NCBI GenBank assembly: GCA_023390335.1
Contig: JAEWCZ010000053.1
Coordinates: forward strand, 124,001-188,000
Source of the DNA: Bacillota bacterium
Lineage (GTDB): Bacteria > Bacillota > Clostridia > Acetivibrionales > DSM-1351
Length of the DNA: 64,000 bases
Reading direction: 5' to 3'
In this document: in pieces, positions 24,808-34,819 of the stretch
Position numbering within the stretch: the first letter of the stretch is position 1
Layout of the letters: every line of letters begins with the position of its first letter
Made by a program: the position numbers and the translations under genes
The notes under the pieces: generated by a model
Told to the model about the DNA's origin: nothing
The model's input: the letters and a program-made list of their open reading frames with translations, nothing else
The model's database searches: none

Positions 24808-26421
24808 ATGAAGTTGAATAAAAACGGTATAATGGATTACCGTGCTTGGGAGACTGAGCAGGTAGAGTTGCCTAAATTCGATTACGACAAAATGCTGAAT
24901 AAAACAAAAAAAGAACCAAAATGGCTTCACTTCGGCGCAGGTAATATATTCAGGGGTTTTATTGCAGCACTACAGCAAAAACTATTGAATTCGGGAAAAT
25001 CGGATTCAGGAATAATTGTTGCTGAATCCTATGATTACGAAATTATTGATAAAGTATACAAACCTTTTGATAATCTTAGTTTATTGGTTCACCTTAATCC
25101 CGATGGAAGTCTGGAAAAGAAAGTTATTGGAAGCGTTTCAGAAAGCTTGGTGGGAGACACAGCTCGAACTGAGGATTGGGAAAGATTAAAAGTTATTTTT
25201 CGTAAGCCCTCTTTGCAAATTGTCAGTTTTACAGTAACTGAAAAGGGTTATTCACTGACAGGGATGTCAAACGAATATCTGCCTGACGTCATACATGATA
25301 TGCAGCACGGATTGAAGGAACCGAAGAGCCTGATTGCAAAAATTTCGTTATTGCTGTACGGCAGATATTTGGCAGGAGCATTCCCAGTAGCCATGGTTAG
25401 TATGGATAATTGCTCCCATAACGGAGATCTTCTTAAAAAATCTATCCAGACACTTATTCAAAAATGGGTTGAAAATGGATTAGTTGAAAAGGGATTTTTA
25501 GAATACATAAATAACCCTTCAAAGGTTTCATTTCCTTGTACCATGATTGATAAAATTACACCAAGGCCTTCTGAAACAGTAAACAAGGCTTTAGTTGAAA
25601 TGGGACTTGAGGACACTGAGATTATTCGAACAAATAAGAATACATATATTTCACAATTTGTAAACGCTGAGAAACCTCAGTATCTGGTAATTGAAGACCA
25701 ATTCCCCAATGGAAGAATGCCTCTTGAGGATGCAGGAGTGTACTTTACAGACAAAAGTACAGTTGAAAATGTAGAGAGAATGAAGGTTACCACATGTTTA
25801 AATCCCCTGCATACTGCACTTGCCGTGTTCGGATGCCTTCTAGGATATACACTTATAGCCGATGAAATGAAGAACCCGCAGTTGAGAAAGCTGGTAGAAA
25901 ATATAGGCTATAAAGAGGGAATGCCTGTAGTTGTAAACCCTGGAATTATAGAGCCTCAGGCATTTATAGATGAAGTAATAAATCAGCGTTTCCCAAATCC
26001 ATATATTCCGGATACGCCACAAAGAATAGCTTGTGATACATCACAAAAAATACCGGTTCGTTTTGGTGAAACAATAAAGACATATGTCAGTCATCCGACT
26101 TATGATATAAAAAGTTTAACATATATTCCCCTTGTAATTGCCGGCTGGTGTAGATACCTGATGGGTATTGACGATAACGGAAATGAAATGGAGCTGAGTC
26201 CGGATCCAATGTTAGAACAATTAAAAAGGTATCTTGAAGGCATAGAGCTGGGAAAGGTTGAAACAGTTGGAGAACATTTAAAGCCATTGTTATCAAATGA
26301 TAAAATTTTCGGTGTGAATCTGTATGATGTAGGCCTGGGCGAAAAAATTGAAGGGTACTTCAAAGAACTTATTGCAGGCAAAAATGCTGTTAAAAATGTA
26401 TTAGCAAAGTATGTTAAATAA
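24808..26421 (+). CDS. uxuB: Fructuronate reductase (mannitol dehydrogenase family)
   Basis: A 537-residue member of the long-chain mannitol dehydrogenase family. HFGAGNIFRGF is the nucleotide-binding start, and the family motif K-x4-N-x2-H appears as KVTTCLNPLHTA. It reduces D-fructuronate to D-mannonate with NADH. The tagaturonate reductase UxaB is a close relative, but uxuA and an alpha-glucuronidase follow at once, which supports the glucuronate branch. The start is ATG 24808, 10 nt after GGAGG. Transcribed from the promoter at 24676. Confidence 0.88.
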   Translation: MKLNKNGIMDYRAWETEQVELPKFDYDKMLNKTKKEPKWLHFGAGNIFRGFIAALQQKLLNSGKSDSGIIVAESYDYEIIDKVYKPFDNLSLLVHLNPDGSLEKKVIGSVSESLVGDTARTEDWERLKVIFRKPSLQIVSFTVTEKGYSLTGMSNEYLPDVIHDMQHGLKEPKSLIAKISLLLYGRYLAGAFPVAMVSMDNCSHNGDLLKKSIQTLIQKWVENGLVEKGFLEYINNPSKVSFPCTMIDKITPRPSETVNKALVEMGLEDTEIIRTNKNTYISQFVNAEKPQYLVIEDQFPNGRMPLEDAGVYFTDKSTVENVERMKVTTCLNPLHTALAVFGCLLGYTLIADEMKNPQLRKLVENIGYKEGMPVVVNPGIIEPQAFIDEVINQRFPNPYIPDTPQRIACDTSQKIPVRFGETIKTYVSHPTYDIKSLTYIPLVIAGWCRYLMGIDDNGNEMELSPDPMLEQLKRYLEGIELGKVETVGEHLKPLLSNDKIFGVNLYDVGLGEKIEGYFKELIAGKNAVKNVLAKYVK

Positions 26422-26447
26422 AACGAAGTATTAAGGAGATGATACTT

Positions 26448-27530
26448 ATGAAAATGACATTTCGATGGTTTGGCGAAAATGACGATAGCATTAGTTTAAA
26501 ACAAATAAGACAAATACCCGCAGTTACGGGAGTTGTAGGAGCTTTGTATGATGTACCTGTAGGCGAGGTTTGGCCTATGGATAAAATTATTGCACTAAGG
26601 GATTCTGTTGAAGAAGCAGGTTTAAAGCTTGAAGTAATCGAGAGCGTAAATGTTCATGAAGATATCAAACTGGGGCTGCCAAGCAGAGATAAATACATAG
26701 AAAACTATAGACAGTCTATAATCAACTTGGGTAAGGTAGGGGTAAAGGTTATATGCTATAACTTTATGCCTATATTTGATTGGCTGAGAAATGACCTGGC
26801 ATATCTATTGCCGGATGGCTCAAATGCACTCTGTTATGACCATGATATAGTAAAGGATATAGACCCGGTGAAATTGGTAGAAGACACTGCAAAAAGTTCA
26901 AACGGGTTTACTCTGCCGGGGTGGGAACCTGAAAGACTAAGTGAATTGAAAGATACATTTGAAAAGTATAAGAACGTAGACGAAGATAAATTATTTGACA
27001 ACCTGAAATATTTTCTCGAAAATATCATGTCTGCTTGTGAGGAGGCCGACGTAAAAATGGCTATTCATCCGGATGATCCGCCGTGGCCTCTTTTTGGATT
27101 GCCAAGGATTGTTACATGTAAAGAGAATCTTGAAAGGCTTGTAAAGTTGGTTGACAGTCCATATAACGGATTAACTCTTTGCAGCGGTTCTTTGGGTGCA
27201 AATCCGGAGAACAACATACCGGAATTGATAAGGCACTTTGGAAAAATGGGAAGAATACACTTTGGACATGTTAGAAATCTCAAATTCTTTGGAGAAAGAA
27301 AATTTCATGAATCATCCCATCTTTCATCAGACGGTTCCTTCGATATGTTCGAAATCATGAAGGCATACTATGATATAGGTTTTGCAGGCTATATCCGTCC
27401 CGACCATGGCAGAATGATATGGGGAGAGAAGGCAAGACCGGGATATGGACTCTATGACAGGGCATTAGGTATAACCTACCTGAACGGTTTATGGGAGGCT
27501 ATAGAAAAAATGACTATCGGGGGTAAATAG
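26448..27530 (+). CDS. uxuA: Mannonate dehydratase
   Basis: A 360-residue metal-dependent TIM-barrel enzyme that converts D-mannonate to 2-keto-3-deoxygluconate. Family motifs are MTFRWFGENDD, CYNFMPIFDWLRND, AIHPDDPPWPLFGLPRI, GHVRNLK and RPDHGRMIWGE, carrying the metal ligands. The start is ATG 26448, 9 nt after AAGGAG. It lies between uxuB and the GH67 gene, with 1 nt between its stop and the GTG of GH67. Confidence 0.96.
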   Translation: MKMTFRWFGENDDSISLKQIRQIPAVTGVVGALYDVPVGEVWPMDKIIALRDSVEEAGLKLEVIESVNVHEDIKLGLPSRDKYIENYRQSIINLGKVGVKVICYNFMPIFDWLRNDLAYLLPDGSNALCYDHDIVKDIDPVKLVEDTAKSSNGFTLPGWEPERLSELKDTFEKYKNVDEDKLFDNLKYFLENIMSACEEADVKMAIHPDDPPWPLFGLPRIVTCKENLERLVKLVDSPYNGLTLCSGSLGANPENNIPELIRHFGKMGRIHFGHVRNLKFFGERKFHESSHLSSDGSFDMFEIMKAYYDIGFAGYIRPDHGRMIWGEKARPGYGLYDRALGITYLNGLWEAIEKMTIGGK

Positions 27531-27531
27531 A

Positions 27532-29622
27532 GTGTCTAAAACAAACATAATTGCTGAGTTTTATGATGAAAAAGGATATAACTGCTGGTTGGGGTATCAT
27601 TTGCTTGAAAACAGCAAGTTTAGAGAAATCTGCTCAAACTGGGCTTCTAGCATAGTAGTTTTTCAAGAATCGGATGACTTAAGAATAGCTTTAGAGGAAG
27701 TGAAAAGAGGAATAAACGGGATACTGGGTGTTGAACCGGTTGTAGCCAGTAAGCCTGAACAAAACTCTTTCATTGCTATAGGATTACTTGGTAGAGGCAC
27801 CGGCATAGACTCATACGTAAAATATGATGAGGTAGTTCAAATCGGTAGTGAAGGCTTTATAATCAAAGCTGTTAAAAACAACAATGGTGAAGCAATTGTC
27901 GTTGCAGGTACTACTATAAAAGGCTTGCTTTATGGAGTTTTTGGTCTATTGAGAATGTTGCAGACAGAGACAGAAATAGAGGTTATTTTAAAAATTGAAA
28001 ACCCTGCAAATCAACTTCGTATTATAAACCATTGGGATAATATAGATGGAAGTATTGAAAGAGGTTATGCAGGCAAATCTATTTTCTTTAAAGATAATAA
28101 AATAACACAAGACCTTGATAGAATTAGAGACTACGCAAGGCTTCTATGTTCTGTGGGTATAAACAGTATTGTTATAAATAATGTTAACGTACACAAATAT
28201 GAAAGCATGCTCATTACAGACACATACCTTAACGGTGTTGCAACCTTGGCGAAAATTTTCCGAGATTACGGTATTAAACTTTATCTTAGTGCCAATTTTG
28301 CAAGCACTATTGAAATAGGAGGGCTTTCCACTGCCGATCCTTTAGACCCTCAGGTGTCGGCGTGGTGGAAGGAAAAGGCGAAGGAGATATACTCACTGAT
28401 ACCTGACTTTGGAGGGTTTCTGATAAAAGCTGATTCCGAATTTAGGCCTGGGCCTTTTACCTATGGACGAACTCATGCAGATGGTGCCAACATGCTTGCT
28501 GAAGCCTTGGAACCATATGAGGGTCTGGTTATATGGAGATGCTTTGTTTACAATTGTATGCAGGACTGGCGTGACCTTACAACAGACCGGGCAAGAGCTG
28601 CCTATGATAACTTCATGACTCTGGACGGATTGTTTAAGGATAATGTATTACTTCAGATAAAAAACGGGCCTATGGACTTTCAGGTTCGTGAACCTGTATC
28701 ACCTCTATTCGGAGGATTGCAAAAAACAAACCATCTATTGGAGCTTCAGATAACTCAGGAATACACAGGACAGCAGAAGCATTTATGCTATCTGGTGCCG
28801 ATGTGGAAGGAAATACTGGATTTTGATACAATGGCTAAAGGCGAGAACACAACTGTTAAAAAAATTATTACAGGTTCGGTATTCAATAATAAATTAGGCG
28901 GAATGGCAGCTGTAACAAACATAGGGAATGACTTAAATTGGACCGGCCATCAAATGGCCCAATCAAATACATACGGCTATGCACGTTTATGCTGGGATCC
29001 GGATTTGTCCGAAGAACAAATTACTGATGAGTGGGTTCGAATGACCTATTCAAACAATGAAAAGGTTGTAAGTACAATTAAGGAAATGCTGATGGGTTCG
29101 TGGAGAACCTATGAAAATTATACTTCACCCTTGGGAATAGGCTGGATGGTTAATCCTAATCACCATTACGGGCCAAATGTAGACGGGTACGAATATGATA
29201 AGTGGGGAACGTATCACAGGGCGGATCATAAGGGAATAGGCGTTGACAGAACAGTCAGGAATGGAACGGGTTATGCAGGTCAATACCATAAGGATGTTGC
29301 AGAAAAATATGAGGATATGGAAAAATGTCCTGAAGAGCTGCTTCTGTTTTTCCACCATGTAGCTTATGATTACAAACTAAAATCAGGGGAAACATTAATT
29401 CAATACATCTATAACACCCATTTTAAAGGTGTTGAGGAGGTAGAAGAAATAATAGACAAATGGAAGAGCCTAAAAGGCTTGATAAGGGAAGAAATATTTG
29501 AGCATGTATTGAAAAGACTAGAAGGACAGTTAGAACATTCCAAAGAGTGGAGAGATGTTATAAACACTTATTTCTATCGCAAAACAGGAATACCTGATGA
29601 ATTAGGAAGAAGGATATATTAG
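27532..29622 (+). CDS. aguA: GH67 alpha-glucuronidase
   Basis: A 696-residue GH67 enzyme that removes (4-O-methyl)glucuronic acid from the non-reducing end of xylo-oligosaccharides. The catalytic residues of the family are visible: Glu in IKADSEFRPGPF (general acid), Asp in TLDGLF and Glu in QVREPVSPLF (general base). No signal peptide, so it acts in the cytoplasm on imported aldouronates. Start GTG 27532, one base after the uxuA stop, so translation is coupled. Its product feeds UxuB and UxuA after an isomerase (UxaC) that is not in the window. Confidence 0.96.
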   Translation: MSKTNIIAEFYDEKGYNCWLGYHLLENSKFREICSNWASSIVVFQESDDLRIALEEVKRGINGILGVEPVVASKPEQNSFIAIGLLGRGTGIDSYVKYDEVVQIGSEGFIIKAVKNNNGEAIVVAGTTIKGLLYGVFGLLRMLQTETEIEVILKIENPANQLRIINHWDNIDGSIERGYAGKSIFFKDNKITQDLDRIRDYARLLCSVGINSIVINNVNVHKYESMLITDTYLNGVATLAKIFRDYGIKLYLSANFASTIEIGGLSTADPLDPQVSAWWKEKAKEIYSLIPDFGGFLIKADSEFRPGPFTYGRTHADGANMLAEALEPYEGLVIWRCFVYNCMQDWRDLTTDRARAAYDNFMTLDGLFKDNVLLQIKNGPMDFQVREPVSPLFGGLQKTNHLLELQITQEYTGQQKHLCYLVPMWKEILDFDTMAKGENTTVKKIITGSVFNNKLGGMAAVTNIGNDLNWTGHQMAQSNTYGYARLCWDPDLSEEQITDEWVRMTYSNNEKVVSTIKEMLMGSWRTYENYTSPLGIGWMVNPNHHYGPNVDGYEYDKWGTYHRADHKGIGVDRTVRNGTGYAGQYHKDVAEKYEDMEKCPEELLLFFHHVAYDYKLKSGETLIQYIYNTHFKGVEEVEEIIDKWKSLKGLIREEIFEHVLKRLEGQLEHSKEWRDVINTYFYRKTGIPDELGRRIY

Positions 29623-29631
29623 TAATGTAAA

Positions 29632-29680
29632 GGAGCGGCTGCAGAACCGATAATTAGGGTTGGTTTTGCGGGCCGCTCTT
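29632..29680 (+). terminator. Hairpin after GH67 gene
   Basis: GAGCGGC..CAGAACC pairs with GGTTTTG..GCCGCTC, a GC-rich stem for this genome, followed by TTGATTTT. It ends the uxuB-uxuA-GH67 operon. Confidence 0.8.
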
Positions 29681-29776
29681 GATTTTCGTCCCTGAAATAA
29701 GCAAATACAAGAGAAAAGTTATTAAGCGAATATTGGTAGGGTTTAGTATTAAATTTGAACCAATAAGAATTGTTAT

Positions 29777-29805
29777 TTGGTTGAATAAAATCTAAAGATT
29801 ATAGT
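29777..29805 (+). promoter_or_regulatory. Putative promoter of tldD-tldE
   Basis: TTGGTT (29777-29782), 17-nt spacer, TATAGT (29800-29805), about 50 nt upstream of the tldD start. Confidence 0.5.
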
Positions 29806-29856
29806 ACACTTTAGTAAGTAGCAAAATGTGGAAAATTATTGCGGGGGAGTGGTTAA

Positions 29857-31194
29857 ATGTATAAATTTCACAGGGGCTTATATACTGATGTCAGAATCGA
29901 AGACGTTTTTGAAACAATTATAACCTTCACGATCGGTGAAATGACCGAATACAAAATCAGAAATTATAAGGCTGCGTTTGTAAGAGTTTATGACGGCACA
30001 AGATGGTATTATTCATCCAATTCTCAAACTGAGAGGATTCAGGAGGAAATCGATAAGCTGAGTGTAATGGCCAAGCCTGACTCACACATAAATGATAATC
30101 CAATTGTTAAAAAATTTGAGGTTAATAAAGGAGAGTTTTTAAACTATAGTCAGAATGATGTTTTAAAAGTGTCTGAGGATGAAAAAATAAAGCTTCTGAA
30201 ACATATGTTCTCTACGGTTGAGGATAACAAATATATTAAAAACTGGGCTGCTAGTTACATTGATTGCAAGAAAGTCAAGGAGTTTTATTCCAGTAAAGGG
30301 GCGGAGATTAAATTTGATACCCAGCGGTGTGGCTTTAGGGTAAGTTTTGCTATGTCAGAGGGCGAGAGGAAGTTTGGAGAAGCCTTTCAAAAGGGCTCAG
30401 ATAAATTTGATGAGTTATTGAGTCAGGAGCAGGAACTTAAAGGATATATAGACAAATGTGAAGATTTCCTGCTTAACGCAAAACCTGTAGAAAAGGGAAT
30501 TTATACGGTTGTATTGTCACCGGTTGCTGCGGGAGTATTTGCACATGAAAGCTTCGGACATAAAAGTGAGTCCGATTTTATGGTTGCAGATGAAACCATG
30601 AAGAAAGAGTGGACTTTAGGAAATAAAGTGGGTTCTGACATACTAACAATCATTGATGACGGGAATAAGCCTGGTAGCGGCTTTTGTGCTTTTGACGATG
30701 AAGGTACAAGGGCCAGAAAAACGTATCTCATAAAGAATGGTATTCTGGCAGGAAGACTTCACAACTGTTCAACAGCAGCTACCCTGCAGGAGGACCTTAC
30801 GGGAAATGCCCGATCAATCAATTTTGAGTATGAGCCGATTGTCAGAATGACTACTACATATATTGAGGGCGGGCAAGAATCAAAAGAAGAGTTGTTCAGC
30901 AAAGTAAAAAACGGTATTTATATAGAGAATATAAGTCATGGTTCCGGTATGTCAACCTTCACCATAGCTCCGACCCTTGCTTATATGATCAGAGATGGGG
31001 AAATTTCTGAACCTGTAAATATTTCTGTTATTACCGGGAATGTATTTAAAACATTATCAGAAGTAGATGGTGTTTCAAATGAAGTAGAACTTTTATCATT
31101 TGTTACAGGAGGATGTGGAAAGATGGAACAATATCCGCTTCCCGTGGGATTTGGTGGGCCATATGTCAGGGTTAACAACATTAACGTGCAGTAA
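29857..31194 (+). CDS. tldD: TldD-family metalloprotease subunit
   Basis: A 445-residue protein. The zinc motif HESFGH (HExxxH, about residue 230) and the conserved ending with TGGCGKMEQ mark the TldD subunit. TldD pairs with a TldE/PmbA subunit, which follows 12 nt downstream, to form a heterodimeric protease; in E. coli it matures peptides such as microcin B17 and degrades CcdA. No peptide precursor was recognised nearby. The start ATG follows GGGGGAG. Context does not link it clearly to xylan use. Confidence 0.92.
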   Translation: MYKFHRGLYTDVRIEDVFETIITFTIGEMTEYKIRNYKAAFVRVYDGTRWYYSSNSQTERIQEEIDKLSVMAKPDSHINDNPIVKKFEVNKGEFLNYSQNDVLKVSEDEKIKLLKHMFSTVEDNKYIKNWAASYIDCKKVKEFYSSKGAEIKFDTQRCGFRVSFAMSEGERKFGEAFQKGSDKFDELLSQEQELKGYIDKCEDFLLNAKPVEKGIYTVVLSPVAAGVFAHESFGHKSESDFMVADETMKKEWTLGNKVGSDILTIIDDGNKPGSGFCAFDDEGTRARKTYLIKNGILAGRLHNCSTAATLQEDLTGNARSINFEYEPIVRMTTTYIEGGQESKEELFSKVKNGIYIENISHGSGMSTFTIAPTLAYMIRDGEISEPVNISVITGNVFKTLSEVDGVSNEVELLSFVTGGCGKMEQYPLPVGFGGPYVRVNNINVQ

Positions 31195-31206
31195 GGGGAG
31201 GTTTTT

Positions 31207-32436
31207 ATGAAAGAATTATACTCAATTCGAACCACACAAACGTCAATAAATGTCTCGGGGAGCAGAATCGAATCTGTTAGAGATAAGGATATAACAAAAA
31301 CAGGGCTCCGCTTGTATGATGGGGGCCTTATAGGAGTATCAGGTGCTATCGGCAATTATAGGCTTGAAGACCTTGAAAAGAATGCCCGGTCTGCACTGAA
31401 AGCAAAAATTGAGTATCCGTACGAGTTAAGCTCACATAAAGTAATGGAAATTGATGCCGCTAAGGAAATTATCAAAGATGAAGACTTTGTTTCTGAAATA
31501 GAGGAGATAATCGCGCAACTGGAGGGGAAGCATGGCGACTTCATTTTTTCAAATAAAATCAATATGGATAATATCTCTGTTTCCCTTTGCAATGACAAGG
31601 GACTTGATTTAAGATTTAAAGACAGGGCTATTGATGTGGAACTCGTTTTTAAAGAGAAATCCTCTGCAGGAATAATGGATGGCTTTATAGTATTCAAAGA
31701 CAGGCGATATAATAGAAATGACTTTTTAAGTATGTCTGATGAGATACTCAGTGCATATAAAAACAGGGTTGATTTCACAGAAGGCAATTATCCCGTTGTA
31801 TTTTTAACTGCTGATGAAACTCCTCTTTTGAAGTTTATGTCCGATTTGGACGGAAGATCATTTGGGACAGATACCTCACTCTTTTCGGGCAAATTGGAGA
31901 AAAAGTTGTTTAGTAAAGAATTTACACTATATAATTCCTTGAATCCTGAAGATGCAAATTTAATGCCTTTTTTTGATTCAGAAGGGACAATAAATGAAAG
32001 CTACAGGTATCCTTTAATAGAAGATGGTATTCTTAAGGCTGCCAATACAGACAAGAAAAATGCCGCATTATACAAGCTTCCGTATACAGGAAGTGCCGTA
32101 AGTACATTTGATGGTACTCCTCAGCCAGGTTTCCCAAACCCAAAGGTTAAAGCAAGTGATAAAACGGCAAAAGAGCTGTTTGGCGGAGACAAAGGTATTA
32201 TGGTATTGATGGCATCAGGTGGTGATTTTACACCCCAAGGCGATTTTGCAACACCTGTCCAGCTGGCATATTTTTTTGACGGGGAAAAATTGATTGGGAG
32301 GCTCCCAGAGCTTCAAGTTTCTTCAAATGTATTTGATATGTATGGAAGCGCTTATAGAGGTGTATCCAAAAATGCTGTTTGGCCGTTGGGAGGAAATAAA
32401 TCAATGATTATGGATATGAAAGTAAGTAAAATATAG
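31207..32436 (+). CDS. tldE: TldE/PmbA-family protease subunit
   Basis: A 409-residue paralogue of TldD without the HExxxH motif, as expected for the non-catalytic partner. It shows YPVVFLTADETPLL in the middle and late motifs SAVSTFDGTPQPGFPN and GGDFTPQGDFATPVQLAYF. It forms the heterodimer with the product of the preceding gene. The start follows AGGGGAGG. A terminator follows. Confidence 0.88.
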   Translation: MKELYSIRTTQTSINVSGSRIESVRDKDITKTGLRLYDGGLIGVSGAIGNYRLEDLEKNARSALKAKIEYPYELSSHKVMEIDAAKEIIKDEDFVSEIEEIIAQLEGKHGDFIFSNKINMDNISVSLCNDKGLDLRFKDRAIDVELVFKEKSSAGIMDGFIVFKDRRYNRNDFLSMSDEILSAYKNRVDFTEGNYPVVFLTADETPLLKFMSDLDGRSFGTDTSLFSGKLEKKLFSKEFTLYNSLNPEDANLMPFFDSEGTINESYRYPLIEDGILKAANTDKKNAALYKLPYTGSAVSTFDGTPQPGFPNPKVKASDKTAKELFGGDKGIMVLMASGGDFTPQGDFATPVQLAYFFDGEKLIGRLPELQVSSNVFDMYGSAYRGVSKNAVWPLGGNKSMIMDMKVSKI

Positions 32437-32451
32437 GCTTCTGCTGACAAA

Positions 32452-32492
32452 AACAGCAAGTAAGACATATACCGCTTACTTGCCGTTTTTTT
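32452..32492 (+). terminator. Terminator between tldE and the AraC sensor gene
   Basis: AACAGCAAGTAAG / CTTACTTGCCGTT, with one mismatch and a T-run. It lies between convergent genes and may serve both. Confidence 0.85.
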
Positions 32493-32533
32493 AAATACTT
32501 TTGCACTACAATATCCTGCCAAAGGGAGCAGGG

Positions 32534-34819
32534 TTAATTTGTCTTTATATTTCTATATTCTCCTGGATTAATACCCACATATTTCTTAAAGAACCGATTA
32601 AAGCTCTGTTTGTTGTTATATCCAAGACTAAGGGCAATATCATTAATATTCATGTTTGTCTGTCTCAGAAGACGCTGTGCTTCTTCAATTCTCATATTAT
32701 TAATATAGTTAACAATGTTCTCACCGGTTTCATCATTAAATATCTTTCTCACGTGGGAATAGCTAAGGCCTACATGTTCAGCAAGGGTATTAATTGCAAT
32801 ATCCTTTTTATAATTTTTATGGATATAGTCTAAAATTTTAACTATGTGGGACTTCCCTTCAACCTTGAACTTTTCATTGTACTCAATAATTTGCAAATAA
32901 ATATTTGAAAGGAATAGACCTGCCTCGTCAAGAGTCTCAATCTCCGCAAGCTTACTGTATATGTTGAAGTCATTCCCAAACACCTTACTGACGCTGATGT
33001 TTAAATCCAGCAGATATTTAATGGTGTTTCCAAGCAGTTGGTTTAGTATAAGCATAACATTGTCATAGCTGAGATTTTTATTTTGCTTAATTTCATCAAA
33101 GAAACAGCTTAGGGAAATCAGAAGTGCATCCTTGGAACCGATATCAATGTTGTTGAATATCTGTTTTTCTATATTAAACGGGTAGAAATACTTGTTGTTG
33201 TCAGATGATTCTTCCTTTTGAATTATAAAAGCCTCGTGTCCCATCATAAACCGTTGCTTTATGAGATTTTGCGCCTCATTGTAAGAATTCCTAATATTCA
33301 GTTTATCATCGTAAATGCCTCCGAGACATATAGATATGGTTGTTTCTATTACTTTTGCTGCTTCTTGTTGAACAATTGAGAAAGCACTCTTCAGTACAGA
33401 TGTAACATTTGTAATGTCCTCATCAGAGATATTTATGATAAGTATTACTTTATCCCCCTCCAGAACTACACCGGAACATTTATAAGACTCGCCTACCTTT
33501 TCTTCAGATAGATTCAATATTACTGATTTAAGGTAATACTGATGTTCGTAGGAAAAGTTTGATATAAAATCATTGTATTTATCAATGTATATTACGCAAC
33601 AAAGGGTATTTTTCAACGGGAAAAGATGTATTTCCTCTTCGGAGATTGAAGGCTTTCCCCTTAGGAGACTGAGCAAATAGTTTTCACGGAGATTTTTATG
33701 ATCCTTTTCAATGGTGCGGAACAGCTGATCCTCTTGCTTTATCATTGCATCAAAAGTTTTGGACAGAAGGGTGAACTCATTCCCGTTTCCTATAATGTCA
33801 ACACCCTTTCTGGACTTGATTTCCTGTACCAATTTTTTTACAGGATTGAACAATCTACGTGAAATTACATATGACATAAGCACAAAAAGCACCAATAAGA
33901 AAATTGAGATATATATTATAGACATTTTCAGTGAATTTACCTTGTTAGTGAGGTTGTTCAGTGAAAAGACACCTACAAATGTCCAATTCTGACTTCCTGT
34001 TTTTAGATACGTAATAAGAAACCTTTTTCCGTTAATGCTCTCTATAAAATGACCTCTGTCAATGCTGCTGTCTAAAACCTTCGAAATATAAGAAACGTTG
34101 GACAAATTCTTATTAAGAATAGTTTTATCAACAGAAGATATGACTTCACCCTTAGAATTTATAATACTTATAAAGTCCCCAATGTCGTAATTATTGCTGT
34201 TAATAAGATTGCTTAACCTGCTTTCATACACATTAATGGTAATAGAACCTTTAAGATTGGTAGTGTAGGTTAAAGGGAATATGTATGATACAACAGAAGT
34301 ACTTCCGTTGGTGTCGCTTGGTCTGGGATTCGTCCATGATAACGGTTCTCCCAGTTCTTTACTTTTCATATAGGATTTAAGCCAGGTGTCATCGGGAAAG
34401 TTTTCTTTAGGATAAACGCCATTGCTTGTTGCTACATAATTGGAATTGTCTAGGTAAAGGTATACGGAGGAATAGGCATTATTTGTTTTAACTATATCAG
34501 ATAGCTTGGATACGAACTGATAGAGCATTAAATTGTTATCACTGTCCTTAATGGCTTGGTGTATATCATCCATTCCATACAACCTGTTAAGGGTTTCGTC
34601 CAAGGATAAATGGAGACTTTCATTACTAATGGTTTGAGCAAGAAGATCTGTAACGCTTTTGGCAGAATCAAGCTTACCTAGCCCGGAACGGCCTATTTCT
34701 TCTTCTGAGTATTTCATTATTCCATAATTGAAAATAAATGTAATAGTAATAATGGGTATTATTATAAATAGAGAAAGTACCATCATTATTTTAACTATTA
34801 TCGAATAATTTTTCATCAT
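32534..34819 (-). CDS. Membrane-spanning AraC-family sensor-regulator
   Basis: A 761-residue one-component regulator. A transmembrane helix (about 9-30) is followed by an extracellular, Cache-like region of about 260 residues, a second helix (about 295-315, IYISIFLLVLFVLMSYVI) and a HAMP-like linker (RRLFNPVKKLVQ). The cytoplasmic part ends in an AraC helix-turn-helix pair (about 660-755, LAEHVGLSYSHVRKIFNDET and IALSLGYNNKQSFNRFFKK). It probably senses extracellular oligosaccharides and controls the divergent importer operon at 35227. Target inferred from position only. Confidence 0.88.
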   Translation of the reverse strand: MMKNYSIIVKIMMVLSLFIIIPIITITFIFNYGIMKYSEEEIGRSGLGKLDSAKSVTDLLAQTISNESLHLSLDETLNRLYGMDDIHQAIKDSDNNLMLYQFVSKLSDIVKTNNAYSSVYLYLDNSNYVATSNGVYPKENFPDDTWLKSYMKSKELGEPLSWTNPRPSDTNGSTSVVSYIFPLTYTTNLKGSITINVYESRLSNLINSNNYDIGDFISIINSKGEVISSVDKTILNKNLSNVSYISKVLDSSIDRGHFIESINGKRFLITYLKTGSQNWTFVGVFSLNNLTNKVNSLKMSIIYISIFLLVLFVLMSYVISRRLFNPVKKLVQEIKSRKGVDIIGNGNEFTLLSKTFDAMIKQEDQLFRTIEKDHKNLRENYLLSLLRGKPSISEEEIHLFPLKNTLCCVIYIDKYNDFISNFSYEHQYYLKSVILNLSEEKVGESYKCSGVVLEGDKVILIINISDEDITNVTSVLKSAFSIVQQEAAKVIETTISICLGGIYDDKLNIRNSYNEAQNLIKQRFMMGHEAFIIQKEESSDNNKYFYPFNIEKQIFNNIDIGSKDALLISLSCFFDEIKQNKNLSYDNVMLILNQLLGNTIKYLLDLNISVSKVFGNDFNIYSKLAEIETLDEAGLFLSNIYLQIIEYNEKFKVEGKSHIVKILDYIHKNYKKDIAINTLAEHVGLSYSHVRKIFNDETGENIVNYINNMRIEEAQRLLRQTNMNINDIALSLGYNNKQSFNRFFKKYVGINPGEYRNIKTN

